The notes below the pieces were generated by a model, which ran no database searches, was not told the origin of the DNA, and saw only the letters and a list, made by a program, of their open reading frames with translations. Position numbers and translations under genes: made by a program. From Candidatus Marinamargulisbacteria bacterium SCGC AG-410-N11 (GTDB lineage Bacteria > Margulisbacteria > Marinamargulisbacteria > GCA-2716485 > AG-410-N11), in NCBI GenBank assembly GCA_003265895.1, contig QFBS01000010.1:1-50968 (forward strand): a stretch of 50,968 bases of DNA, given 5' to 3'. This document shows positions 36,212-44,527 of this stretch, piece after piece. Each line of letters opens with the position of its first letter. Positions within the stretch are counted from its first letter, which is position 1.

Positions 36212-36463
36212 TATTATTTTTTTCAGAAATCACTTTAGGAATCGAAGTCTCCGATATACTTTTCTCAACTTTATTAACAGTCGCATGTTGTTTAATCTTC
36301 TCTAATTCTTCCGTAATCTTATATAACTCATTCTTGTACACGTTTAAATTACTTTTTTTCTAAACTCGACATAAGATTTATTAGTAACTTCCCGATTATG
36401 TTGAATAGTCTGAGGATGTTTAAGTTGCCAAGCATAATGATCATTAATTTGCTTCATAATCAT
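36192..36463 (-). CDS. Small gene split across an A7 slippery tract (possible -1 frameshift), 90-residue product
   Basis: Two ORFs fill this gap. The first (36344-36463, 39 codons, MIMKQINDHYAW start) stops just after A-AAA-AAA in the exact phase of a -1 slippery heptamer (A7 at 36353-36359). The -1 frame opens right after an upstream TAG and continues through SNLNVYKNELYKITEELEKI to a TAG at 36192. Joined at the A7, they give 90 residues: a polar N-part and a Glu/Lys amphipathic helix suggestive of a coiled coil. It could be programmed ribosomal or RNA-polymerase slippage, a recent frameshift pseudogene, or a homopolymer sequencing error. No family is recognised. A promoter with a perfect -10 lies just upstream, which favours expression. 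I see no obvious downstream stimulatory hairpin. Confidence 0.5.
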
Positions 36464-36482
36464 CTTCACAATAATTTTCAGT

Positions 36483-36512
36483 ATTATAGTCAATACTAAC
36501 TTAACTATACAA
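36483..36512 (-). promoter_or_regulatory. Promoter of the small split gene
   Basis: On the minus strand a -35 like TTGTAT (36507-36512) is followed after 18 nt by a perfect TATAAT (36483-36488). Transcription would start near 36476, about 13 nt before the ATG at 36463. Confidence 0.5.
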
Positions 36513-36573
36513 TATCTATTATATTATGGTTAAAAGTTCAAAAAAATCGCAAAACATAACATTAAAAAATAAA

Positions 36574-38982
36574 TTAATTTAATTTTTGATTATAATATCT
36601 AATTAATTCTTGTTCAAATTTCTGAGAGTCTTTTGAAAAAAAATACCTAACCGCTTCTTTTGACCACGCCAATGCATTAACCCATTTTATACCAGCTTCA
36701 ATACAAATAATAAAATCAGAATTCGAATCTAAGTTGATACCATTCAAAGGAATACAACTCATTAAACTAGATATATTAAATAAAATATCATTAACATTAT
36801 GACCATTACGCTGAAATGCATCTTGAAACAAAATAGGATCAAAGTTATCGTGTTTAAACCAATCCAGGCCATCTTCAAAATTAACCCCATGTGCTTTCAT
36901 CAACGCAACATATTCAACAAATACATTATTTTCAGTATCATGCTCTTTTGTAAATTCCTTAACAACAGAATCTCCACAATTATCTTTAGAAATAGCCAAA
37001 TTAACTAAAACCCAAAGATTCTGAATAAATTCATTCTGAGTAATACTAGGATTTTTAATTCCCATCAAACGAACCGCTAATTCTAAACAAGCAAAAACAC
37101 CACTAAATACGAGACGAGCTTCATCAAATTCAGAAGGAGTTAATATTATATTCTCTTTTTTTCTGATAGCTTGCTCAATTTGAGCGTCAAACGTTTCAAA
37201 TAAACGTAGAATAAAACCATCCCAATATCGATAATCCGAATGATGATCTAACATCATCTCTCTAACTTTTTCTGAAATAATAAGTAACTCATTAAGTTTT
37301 TGATTTTGAAACACTGGAATAGTTTGTTTATTTAATGAAACGTTCAAATTAAATATCCCAGCTAATGTTTGACGTACATCCTTTAACATTTTAATAAATA
37401 AATTGCGTTCCATTGTTGATGTATATTTTTCATCAACACAATCATCAAACTTCCATAACATTAAATTAAAAATAGAGGGAAAAAAAGAATCTGTATCATA
37501 GGCAACAAAGTCTAACACTGAAAAATCAATTTGTGCTGGCAAAACTAAACTAATTGACCTATCTTTACAAAACTTTTGTAAATAGTTTAACTTTTTTACA
37601 AATGTTACATTCGGTAATGGTTTTGGTGGATAAAAACGTGAACACGTCAAAGTATGGCCATAAATAACAACTTCTTGATTAACAAATTGCTTTGGACGAA
37701 AATAGGAATTTGAAAAAAAAGATTTCTTATCCTGCATTCTATCTAAATTTTCATTTACAAACGTCGCAATCAAACGATTATTATTTAATAACTTTGATTG
37801 AGATAAAGCCTTAGATGCACTTAAAAAAGCATCTTCATAAGTAAACGAAACTAATGATTTCCCGTTATCAAACCATCGATATAAACAACTTAATACATTT
37901 GAAGGTAATTTAAAATCACTATCTCTAGCAAATTTATAAGCATTAGCCATAAATTTAGAATCATTCAAATATTGTTTATTCTTTTTATAGTACTTAAAAA
38001 ATAATTCATAGGAAGAAACATTCTTAATATATGTATTAACACGGCTCCTACTCTGTTTAGAGATACCCAATTGATAATATAAATTACCTAGTTTTGTATT
38101 AACTGATACAAGAAACTCTGATTGATCAATCCCATATTTATGAGCATCCACTAAAATCATCCACTGACGCAGTAATTGCTGATCTTTAAAAGTATCCAAT
38201 CGATTAGATAAAAATTCACCCTCCGCTTGTAAAACTTGATGATAAATATTCCATGTTTGTCTTTTATATAGTTTAAATAGGTCATAAGAACTAACCATTT
38301 CATTATCATGTAATAAACGATTAACTAATTTTAAAATTTTTCGACAAGACTCTTTTGCCATCTTAAATGAATAGCCTCGATTACTATTTGGTAAGTTACT
38401 ATTTTCACCTAAATTTAAATACTGAATGGCTAAATTATAATGAACTGTCATCATTTGATTAAGAATAGAATCATTATATAGAAAAATATCATCAACTATT
38501 AAATCAAACAAACGTGAACTTTCTTTAAAAAATAGTATCGATATGTCTCCTGACTGTTGTAACCGGCTTCCAACCTGCAAAAACAATTTAGCTTGTTCAT
38601 AAAACAAAGGTTTCATCATATCATCAAATTGACTCTTGGAAATTCGGGTATTAGTTTTTCGAACACGAATTTGTTTAGATTGAAAAATACTAGCTAAATA
38701 TCGATAAACCGATTGTGCCTTAATCTTGCCACCATCATTTAACTGGTTTGCATTTTGATACCAAGTTCGAAGATCTCGTATCATAGTTGAAACTAACTTA
38801 GGTTTATAAGTAATTTTACGCCGCTTATTAGGTCTTTCAGATTTAGCTTCTTTCTTAGAAACAGATTTTAAAAACGTTTTTAAAGCAACAACTTGTTTAT
38901 TCATATTTTGATCAACTTGTTGATAAAGTTGATCTAATATTATATCTTTTGGGCTTAACCCCGAAATAAGTTTAAAGTACAT
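36574..38982 (-). CDS. Unrecognised 802-residue helical protein with a KRRK basic motif
   Basis: A single intact frame of 802 codons with codon use like its neighbours. I recognise no family. The protein is predicted largely alpha-helical with repeat-like hydrophobic spacing (about 130-330 resembles TPR/solenoid helices). There is no signal peptide or membrane segment. Near the N-terminus PNKRRKITYKPK (about 52-63) looks like a nuclear-localisation or nucleic-acid-binding patch. The C-terminal half has several Cys and Trp but no metal motif. There is only a weak AAAAAG Shine-Dalgarno. It stands alone between the small split gene and ilvE. It could be a structural or effector-like protein; function unknown. 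Confidence 0.8.
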   Translation of the reverse strand: MYFKLISGLSPKDIILDQLYQQVDQNMNKQVVALKTFLKSVSKKEAKSERPNKRRKITYKPKLVSTMIRDLRTWYQNANQLNDGGKIKAQSVYRYLASIFQSKQIRVRKTNTRISKSQFDDMMKPLFYEQAKLFLQVGSRLQQSGDISILFFKESSRLFDLIVDDIFLYNDSILNQMMTVHYNLAIQYLNLGENSNLPNSNRGYSFKMAKESCRKILKLVNRLLHDNEMVSSYDLFKLYKRQTWNIYHQVLQAEGEFLSNRLDTFKDQQLLRQWMILVDAHKYGIDQSEFLVSVNTKLGNLYYQLGISKQSRSRVNTYIKNVSSYELFFKYYKKNKQYLNDSKFMANAYKFARDSDFKLPSNVLSCLYRWFDNGKSLVSFTYEDAFLSASKALSQSKLLNNNRLIATFVNENLDRMQDKKSFFSNSYFRPKQFVNQEVVIYGHTLTCSRFYPPKPLPNVTFVKKLNYLQKFCKDRSISLVLPAQIDFSVLDFVAYDTDSFFPSIFNLMLWKFDDCVDEKYTSTMERNLFIKMLKDVRQTLAGIFNLNVSLNKQTIPVFQNQKLNELLIISEKVREMMLDHHSDYRYWDGFILRLFETFDAQIEQAIRKKENIILTPSEFDEARLVFSGVFACLELAVRLMGIKNPSITQNEFIQNLWVLVNLAISKDNCGDSVVKEFTKEHDTENNVFVEYVALMKAHGVNFEDGLDWFKHDNFDPILFQDAFQRNGHNVNDILFNISSLMSCIPLNGINLDSNSDFIICIEAGIKWVNALAWSKEAVRYFFSKDSQKFEQELIRYYNQKLN

Positions 38983-39051
38983 ATCTTTTTAGAAAATTAA
39001 ATAAATAAGAATATGTTACTTTAACACAAAATTTTTAAATATTTCCAGAAC

Positions 39052-39984
39052 TTACTTTAAAACACTAGACTTTGTATAAGACAACCAATGATCAAAATTG
39101 GGATCCATTCCCTTTACTATATTAAAATAAGCTGTTTGCAATTTTTCAGTTATAGTACCCCGTCCACCATTTCCAATAATACGATCATCAACTTCTCGAA
39201 TAGGGGTAACTTCAGCCGCTGTCCCAGTAAAAAATAATTCATCAGCCAAAAATAACTCATCACGAATAATATGCTTATATTCAAAAGGAATATTAAAATA
39301 TTTTGCTAACTCAATAATTGTTTGCGCGGTAATTCCTGAAAGTGCATGATCAGATGCAGGTGGCGTATATAAAACATTATCTTTTACAAGAAAAATATTT
39401 TCCCCAGGTCCCTCGCCTATATATCCATTTAAATTTAATAAAATAGCTTCGTCATAACCACAATTAATAGCTTCCATTTTAGCCAAAGATGAATTGGAAT
39501 AATTTGCAGTACATTTAGACAATGGAGGAACTATTTGACTATCAATACGACGCCAAGAACTAATTTTACAACGAATCCCTTTTTCAAGACCTTCTTCTCC
39601 TAAGTAAGACCCCCATTCCCATGCCGCTATAACAGAATCAATTGGAGATGTTGGAGGTTTTAATCCCATCGAACCATATCCACAATAAACTAATGGTCTA
39701 ATATAACATGATTCTAAGTTATTCTTCTCGATTAACTGAGAAGTCGCTTCAATAAATATATCTGAAGAATAAGGAACCTGCATTTGAACTAATTTTCCAG
39801 AATTAATTAACCGGTCATAATGTTCCCTAGCTCTAAAAATAGCAGGCCCTTTTGGAGTACTATAAGCTCTAATACCTTCAAAAACACCACTACCATAATG
39901 CAATGCATGTGTTAAAACATGAGTAGTTGCATCTTCCCAATTAATAAAATCACCATTTTTCCATATATATGCTGTGGGTTTCAT
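39052..39984 (-). CDS. ilvE: Branched-chain amino acid aminotransferase
   Basis: 310 residues, class IV PLP aminotransferase of normal length. It interconverts Val, Leu and Ile with their 2-oxo acids using glutamate/2-oxoglutarate. HALHYGSGVFEGIRAY (26-41), R92-region YIRPLVYCGYG, the PLP lysine K157 in LSKCTANYSNS, GYDEAILLN and the cofactor loop GEGPGENIF are as in group I BCATs. GITAQTIIELA, which grips the PLP phosphate, is also present. A GGAGGTATAGTT Shine-Dalgarno fixes the start. It is monocistronic here; other ilv/leu genes are not in the window. Confidence 0.95.
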   Translation of the reverse strand: MKPTAYIWKNGDFINWEDATTHVLTHALHYGSGVFEGIRAYSTPKGPAIFRAREHYDRLINSGKLVQMQVPYSSDIFIEATSQLIEKNNLESCYIRPLVYCGYGSMGLKPPTSPIDSVIAAWEWGSYLGEEGLEKGIRCKISSWRRIDSQIVPPLSKCTANYSNSSLAKMEAINCGYDEAILLNLNGYIGEGPGENIFLVKDNVLYTPPASDHALSGITAQTIIELAKYFNIPFEYKHIIRDELFLADELFFTGTAAEVTPIREVDDRIIGNGGRGTITEKLQTAYFNIVKGMDPNFDHWLSYTKSSVLK

Positions 39985-40113
39985 AACTATACCTCCGATA
40001 AAATCAATTTAAGTGACTAAATCATTTAAATAGACCATTAATAATAACATATTCTAATAAATCTTTTTATAATAAAAATAAATAAATGTATAAATTTTAT
40101 TTTTCTTGGGTAG

Positions 40114-40119
40114 TATAAT
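40114..40119 (+). promoter_or_regulatory. -10 box 6 nt from the start of the S74 protein gene
   Basis: TATAAT is followed by ATAAGT and the ATG at 40126, with no Shine-Dalgarno between. Transcription would begin at the A of the start codon. No clear -35 is seen. Confidence 0.55.
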
Positions 40120-40125
40120 ATAAGT

Positions 40126-42072
40126 ATGATAAAAATATGCAAGAGTTATAAAAATATTATAACCAAACAACTAAACTTAAAAACTAGCTTACTAGTAGGT
40201 ATTTTAATTGGTATTTTACTTACCTGTAATCAAGTTATTGCTATTCCAAAACAAATTTCTTATCAAGGAAAAGTAACCAATGCTTCAGGTACACCCGTCA
40301 ACGATACAACTAATATGAAATTCACCATTTATGTCGATAATATAGAAAAGTGGTCAGAAAGTTATGATGGTAAATCTGGTCGAAAAAAAATTAAAATTAA
40401 AAATGGATTTTTTAATGTAAATTTAGGAAGCATCAATCCAATTTCTCCTGAAATATTTTTAGGAAAAAACGCCCAATTAGGAATCCAAATCGGAGAAGAT
40501 GAAGAAATAACTCCTCGAGTACGATTTTTATCAAGTCCATATGCTATATCCGCTTTGTCAGCCCAAAACTCAGTTTTATTTGATGGTCTAAAAAGTGACA
40601 GCTTTATGAAAATAACAGAAAAAGACTCTTTTCTTAAATCTAATATTCCAGCAGCTAATATTTCAAATACTGATATTAAAAATTGGAATTCATTATTATC
40701 TATTAAAAAAGAAATAAATAATCAATTTGTAACAAAAAAAGAATTTAATGAAACAAATTCTAAACCAATTATCGGAGCTTGGACAAAAGTAAAAAAATCA
40801 AATGATATTTATTATGATTTTAATATTGGAATTAAAACAAAAAAACCAAAAGCAGCATTAGATATTAATGGCTCAATTCGAGGAGATCAAGAAGGTGCCT
40901 TAAAAATAGAAAGTAACCACGGAAATTTAGTTTTAGGTCCAAAAAATAAATCTTGGTCGCATTTTATTACAGATCGTCCAGCCTTTTATTTTAACAAAGA
41001 CTTAACCAATAAATCTGGCGCATTTAATGCATACAATACAGATTTAAAATTAAATATTTTTCATTCCAACGATAAAGAGGGTTTTAAAAAAACAGCACTA
41101 ACAATTAAAAAAGATAATGGTTTTGTTGGTATTGGAACGCAATCTCCTAGTACTGAGTTAGAGGTTAATGGAACTTTAAAAGCAACTAAACTAGTCGGTG
41201 ATGGATCAACTATCAAAAACATTAATATTAATAATATAACAGGAGTTTCATCTTCCAATATTCTAAATAATAAACGATTACAAATCGTCAATACAAACCA
41301 AAATGGAAATATCAATACAAATTGGATTATCACTGATACAAATAAAGGCGTTCAATGGAAATCAAAAAACCCAAAAAAACCAGCTTCATGGATTACATTA
41401 ACTCAAGCCCCAAAGTCAAAACAAAATATTTATCAATTAGGATTATCTAATAAAGATGCCTTTTTTGATTTCCATCACTCTGGGACCTCTTTGCTACGAT
41501 TAAATCAAAAAAGCATGATATTTTTTAGCGGTAATACTAGCTTATCAATGACCCATTCAAAAACAGGAAGCTCCTTTTACCCAAGTATTCATTTAACAGG
41601 GTCCCTCGGAACACCTCAACAATTTTGGAATCGATCCTTTTTATATTATTCAACACAAATTTTGTCCCCTTTAAGTATTGCAGATCAATCACTTATGACA
41701 GATATAAAACCATTAGAAAATGTCTTAGATAAATTAGCAAATATTGAACCAATTCGTTATAACCACAAAGAAAATAGTCTTCTCTGGAACAAAATAAATA
41801 CCAACTTTAATAAAAACCATATTGGATTTAGTGCGCAAAACATAAAAAAAGAATTTCCTGAACTAGTTTTTAAATTCGAAGATGCTTACGAAGTCTTACC
41901 TTACGAAAGATTAACACCAATTTTAGTAAAAGCACTTAATGAATTAAAAAAAGAAAAAGATTTAGAAATTAAAAATCTACAAAAAGAAATAAAAGAACTA
42001 AAAGCATCTTTAACGACATCAATGAATATACTAATCAACAAATTAAACAATTTAGAAAATAATACTAACTAG
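40126..42072 (+). CDS. Surface protein with C-terminal S74 (endosialidase-type) chaperone domain
   Basis: 648 residues. A positively charged N-terminus and hydrophobic segment (about 20-38) export it. IPKQISYQGKVTNASGTPVND (39-59) is a widespread start of secreted bacterial fibre-like proteins. The middle is beta-rich with repeated phrases such as FVGIGTQSPSTELEVNGTLKA, the trimer-forming style of tail fibres. The end (about 515-615) matches the S74 intramolecular chaperone: DIKPLENVLDKLANIEPIRYN, HIGFSAQNIKKEFPELV, YERLTPILVKALNEL, then a coiled coil. The usual SD-x-x-LK cleavage dyad is A519-D-Q-S-L-M524, so neither catalytic Ser nor Lys is present. It overlaps the convergent next gene by 4 bp. 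Confidence 0.85.
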   Translation: MIKICKSYKNIITKQLNLKTSLLVGILIGILLTCNQVIAIPKQISYQGKVTNASGTPVNDTTNMKFTIYVDNIEKWSESYDGKSGRKKIKIKNGFFNVNLGSINPISPEIFLGKNAQLGIQIGEDEEITPRVRFLSSPYAISALSAQNSVLFDGLKSDSFMKITEKDSFLKSNIPAANISNTDIKNWNSLLSIKKEINNQFVTKKEFNETNSKPIIGAWTKVKKSNDIYYDFNIGIKTKKPKAALDINGSIRGDQEGALKIESNHGNLVLGPKNKSWSHFITDRPAFYFNKDLTNKSGAFNAYNTDLKLNIFHSNDKEGFKKTALTIKKDNGFVGIGTQSPSTELEVNGTLKATKLVGDGSTIKNININNITGVSSSNILNNKRLQIVNTNQNGNINTNWIITDTNKGVQWKSKNPKKPASWITLTQAPKSKQNIYQLGLSNKDAFFDFHHSGTSLLRLNQKSMIFFSGNTSLSMTHSKTGSSFYPSIHLTGSLGTPQQFWNRSFLYYSTQILSPLSIADQSLMTDIKPLENVLDKLANIEPIRYNHKENSLLWNKINTNFNKNHIGFSAQNIKKEFPELVFKFEDAYEVLPYERLTPILVKALNELKKEKDLEIKNLQKEIKELKASLTTSMNILINKLNNLENNTN

Positions 42073-42740
42073 TAAATTAACATCCATTCTAAACTAGTGC
42101 CTGCTTCTTTCACAGAAAAACTAAGTTTTTCTAACCCTTCAAAAATATGTTCGGTAGCTCTAAAGTCACCTAACTTCAATTCATCTTTGTTAGCTAAATC
42201 ATATAAAACTTCTATTGAATTAGATGAAATCTGCTTAATTTTATCATCACTTTCCAAAATTCGATGAATAGTCTTTATAACTAAATGTTTATCTGCTTGA
42301 TATTGAGTTAAAGCATTATAGAATTCTTTATGAATATCAATAATTTGCTGACCCATTTCTAATAAAACCTTATGAAAATGTTTATTTAAAACACCCACTT
42401 TAGATAAAATTAATATACTTTTAGCAACTACGCTAATCATTGCCGAAATATCATTAATACGTTGATAGGTACGAATTAAATCATATTGTTTTTGATGATT
42501 AAAGTTAGATTGAATAATTTGCTCAGCAACTGTTTCAAAAACCTTCGATGAATCTGTATTAATTTTTAAAATCTTATCATAATAATCTTTAATAATATGA
42601 TCATCTTTATTACATAAACCGCCTAACATACGAACCAATAAAATTAATTCTTCTTCATCAATTCGAGTATGTTCTAATAAAGAATCTAATACCGAGTATT
42701 CATCATGAATATCAGTAAATCCGAAATATTTTTCAAGCAT
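42069..42740 (-). CDS. DUF47/PhoU-like helical protein
   Basis: 223 residues, all alpha, with the spacing of the PhoU-like DUF47 (PhoU_div) family. The segment RINDISAMISVVAKSILIL (about 90-108) matches the central helix with the D-x-x-x motif that binds metal in PhoU folds. DUF47 proteins usually sit next to a Pit phosphate transporter, but none is here. Its role (phosphate control or a structural helical bundle) is inferred only from the fold. An AAAGGTAAG Shine-Dalgarno precedes the ATG, and the gene starts about 80 bp downstream of the membrane protein gene, so the two may be co-transcribed. Confidence 0.6.
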   Translation of the reverse strand: MLEKYFGFTDIHDEYSVLDSLLEHTRIDEEELILLVRMLGGLCNKDDHIIKDYYDKILKINTDSSKVFETVAEQIIQSNFNHQKQYDLIRTYQRINDISAMISVVAKSILILSKVGVLNKHFHKVLLEMGQQIIDIHKEFYNALTQYQADKHLVIKTIHRILESDDKIKQISSNSIEVLYDLANKDELKLGDFRATEHIFEGLEKLSFSVKEAGTSLEWMLIY

Positions 42741-42818
42741 AAATAGTCTTACCTTTAATAAAATAGTTTAATATCTATATCTTAATTATACAAAGTAAAA
42801 GATTAAAAAACGACTGAA

Positions 42819-44360
42819 TTATTTAATCCATCCATATTGAGATAAAAAATCCAGTAAAGAACCATCGTTTCGTGACAAAGCAGGCAAATAAATCCCCCTA
42901 AAAGAACGCTCCCAATATGCAGATGATTGTCTTATATAAGGATTCGTTAATCGATATTCATATAATAAAACCCTAATATAAGAAGGTGCCCGGTTTGGAA
43001 ACGGTACCTTATAAAAAAGATCGTTAACAACTTGTTCATTATTTAACAATTTATAAATAAGATGCACAACCCATGGATTATATTGATAAGAAGACATCGC
43101 AGCAAACCATATCTGCCAATCTAAACGATAATGATACATAAACAAAATTGGAGAAGCTTTATTCAAGTTACCTGGCTTAGCATTAAATTCATAAGGTACC
43201 CAAACAGTATTTTTAGTAATCTTTGAATCCAATGTCGCTTCTAAAACAAGTTCTCGTCTAACCTTACCCACATGACCAAATGCCCCATAAGTATTAACAA
43301 TATGAAAAGAATCAAAAGACGCATTCATTAATTGCTTTTTAGAAAATAAATTTTGAATAGGTTGAAAACTTAAAAAAAGTATCAAGCCAAAAAGGACCCC
43401 AATAACAACACGTCGAAATCGTGTAAGCTGACAATATTCTAAATTTCTACCTAAAATAAAAGACACCAATCGTTTTGGTAATAGCCATTTCCAAAACTGA
43501 TCATCAAAACATGGGATACATAGTAAAATAGTTAACCAGTTTAGCCATGATAAATGACCACTTAAAATTAAAATAACTTGAAATAAAATAGTAACCATAC
43601 CGCCAATACGTCTAAACAATAAAGGCCCAAAATAAAAAAAAGGAATAATAAGCTCTGCAACATGATTAAACAAAACTCCTATTTTCAATATAAATTTAGG
43701 TAAAAAATGAAAATAAGAGCTTAATATATTAGGAATAGGCTGAGTTTCAAAATGATAAAATAAGGCAGTTAAATCACGCCATGATACATCCCCTCTTAGT
43801 TTTATTAAGCCAGCTCCAAACATAACACGAAACAAAAACCACAAAATCAAAAATAAAATTAGCTTAGAAGGAACTTCCTTTTGACCTTTAAATGTCCAAA
43901 AAGGAACTAAAAAAATACTCAAAAAACCCAGTTCAAGCATCATCATTTCCCAACCAAAACCATAAAACAGCTGCCCCCCGTTAACAATCGATAAATATAA
44001 AATCCATAACAATAAAAAAATAAAGCCATTTACACACCCCGCAATAACCAATAACGATAACAAAAGCCCTCCCCAACCAATACAAGTCATCATGACATCC
44101 GATGAACTAAATAAAAAAAGAGAAGGTAACCTTAAAAAACCTGTTACCAATGAATGTTGATGAAGTAATTGATCAATAAATAATTGAGTAGGTAGAATCC
44201 CTTTAGATCCTAATAATCCTGGAAATTGATGAACAAACACTAAAAATGCAAAAAAATAAATAAATCCAAAAAAACGAATCAACAACCAACGTGAAAAACA
44301 GTAGTCTCCTCGCCAAACAAAAAAAGAAATAAAAAACTTGTATCTTGAGATAAAGTTCAT
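42819..44360 (-). CDS. Lipase maturation factor (LMF1)-like membrane protein
   Basis: 513 residues with six or more hydrophobic segments in the first 350, then a soluble tail. The sequence follows the LMF1 pattern: an N-terminal WLLIRFFGFIYFFAF, LGSKGILP, FGAGLIKLRGD (about 190), the WLNWLTILLC region, and the tail W-(Y/F)-A...NPWVVHLIYKLL..VPFPNRAPSYIRVLLYEY. In animals LMF1 sits in the ER and helps lipases fold. Bacterial homologues are known but uncharacterised. The start has no Shine-Dalgarno but a TACTAT box 6 nt upstream. No lipase gene is nearby. Confidence 0.8.
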   Translation of the reverse strand: MNFISRYKFFISFFVWRGDYCFSRWLLIRFFGFIYFFAFLVFVHQFPGLLGSKGILPTQLFIDQLLHQHSLVTGFLRLPSLFLFSSSDVMMTCIGWGGLLLSLLVIAGCVNGFIFLLLWILYLSIVNGGQLFYGFGWEMMMLELGFLSIFLVPFWTFKGQKEVPSKLILFLILWFLFRVMFGAGLIKLRGDVSWRDLTALFYHFETQPIPNILSSYFHFLPKFILKIGVLFNHVAELIIPFFYFGPLLFRRIGGMVTILFQVILILSGHLSWLNWLTILLCIPCFDDQFWKWLLPKRLVSFILGRNLEYCQLTRFRRVVIGVLFGLILFLSFQPIQNLFSKKQLMNASFDSFHIVNTYGAFGHVGKVRRELVLEATLDSKITKNTVWVPYEFNAKPGNLNKASPILFMYHYRLDWQIWFAAMSSYQYNPWVVHLIYKLLNNEQVVNDLFYKVPFPNRAPSYIRVLLYEYRLTNPYIRQSSAYWERSFRGIYLPALSRNDGSLLDFLSQYGWIK

Positions 44361-44366
44361 AACACT

Positions 44367-44372
44367 ATAGTA
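44367..44372 (-). promoter_or_regulatory. Extended -10 box of the LMF-like gene, 6 nt from the ATG
   Basis: The minus strand reads TG-G-TACTAT, then AGTGTT, then ATG. It is an extended -10 (TGn) with 5 of 6 bases matching, at the same 6-nt spacing seen at three other genes in the window. Confidence 0.5.
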
Positions 44373-44527
44373 CCAACCAAAATAACTTAACTCAAAACTT
44401 TTTATAGATTATAAATATCCAAACCTTAAATCAATAAGCTTCAAATAAAGTTAAAAAAAACTCTATTATATAAAGGATTTAATACGATTAAACTTAAATA
44501 AAAATTTACATAACATATAACTACCCT

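Noticed and set aside
36530-36586. 18-codon plus-strand ORF starting near 36526
   Set aside because: Too short, no ribosome site and overlaps the end of the 802-residue gene.
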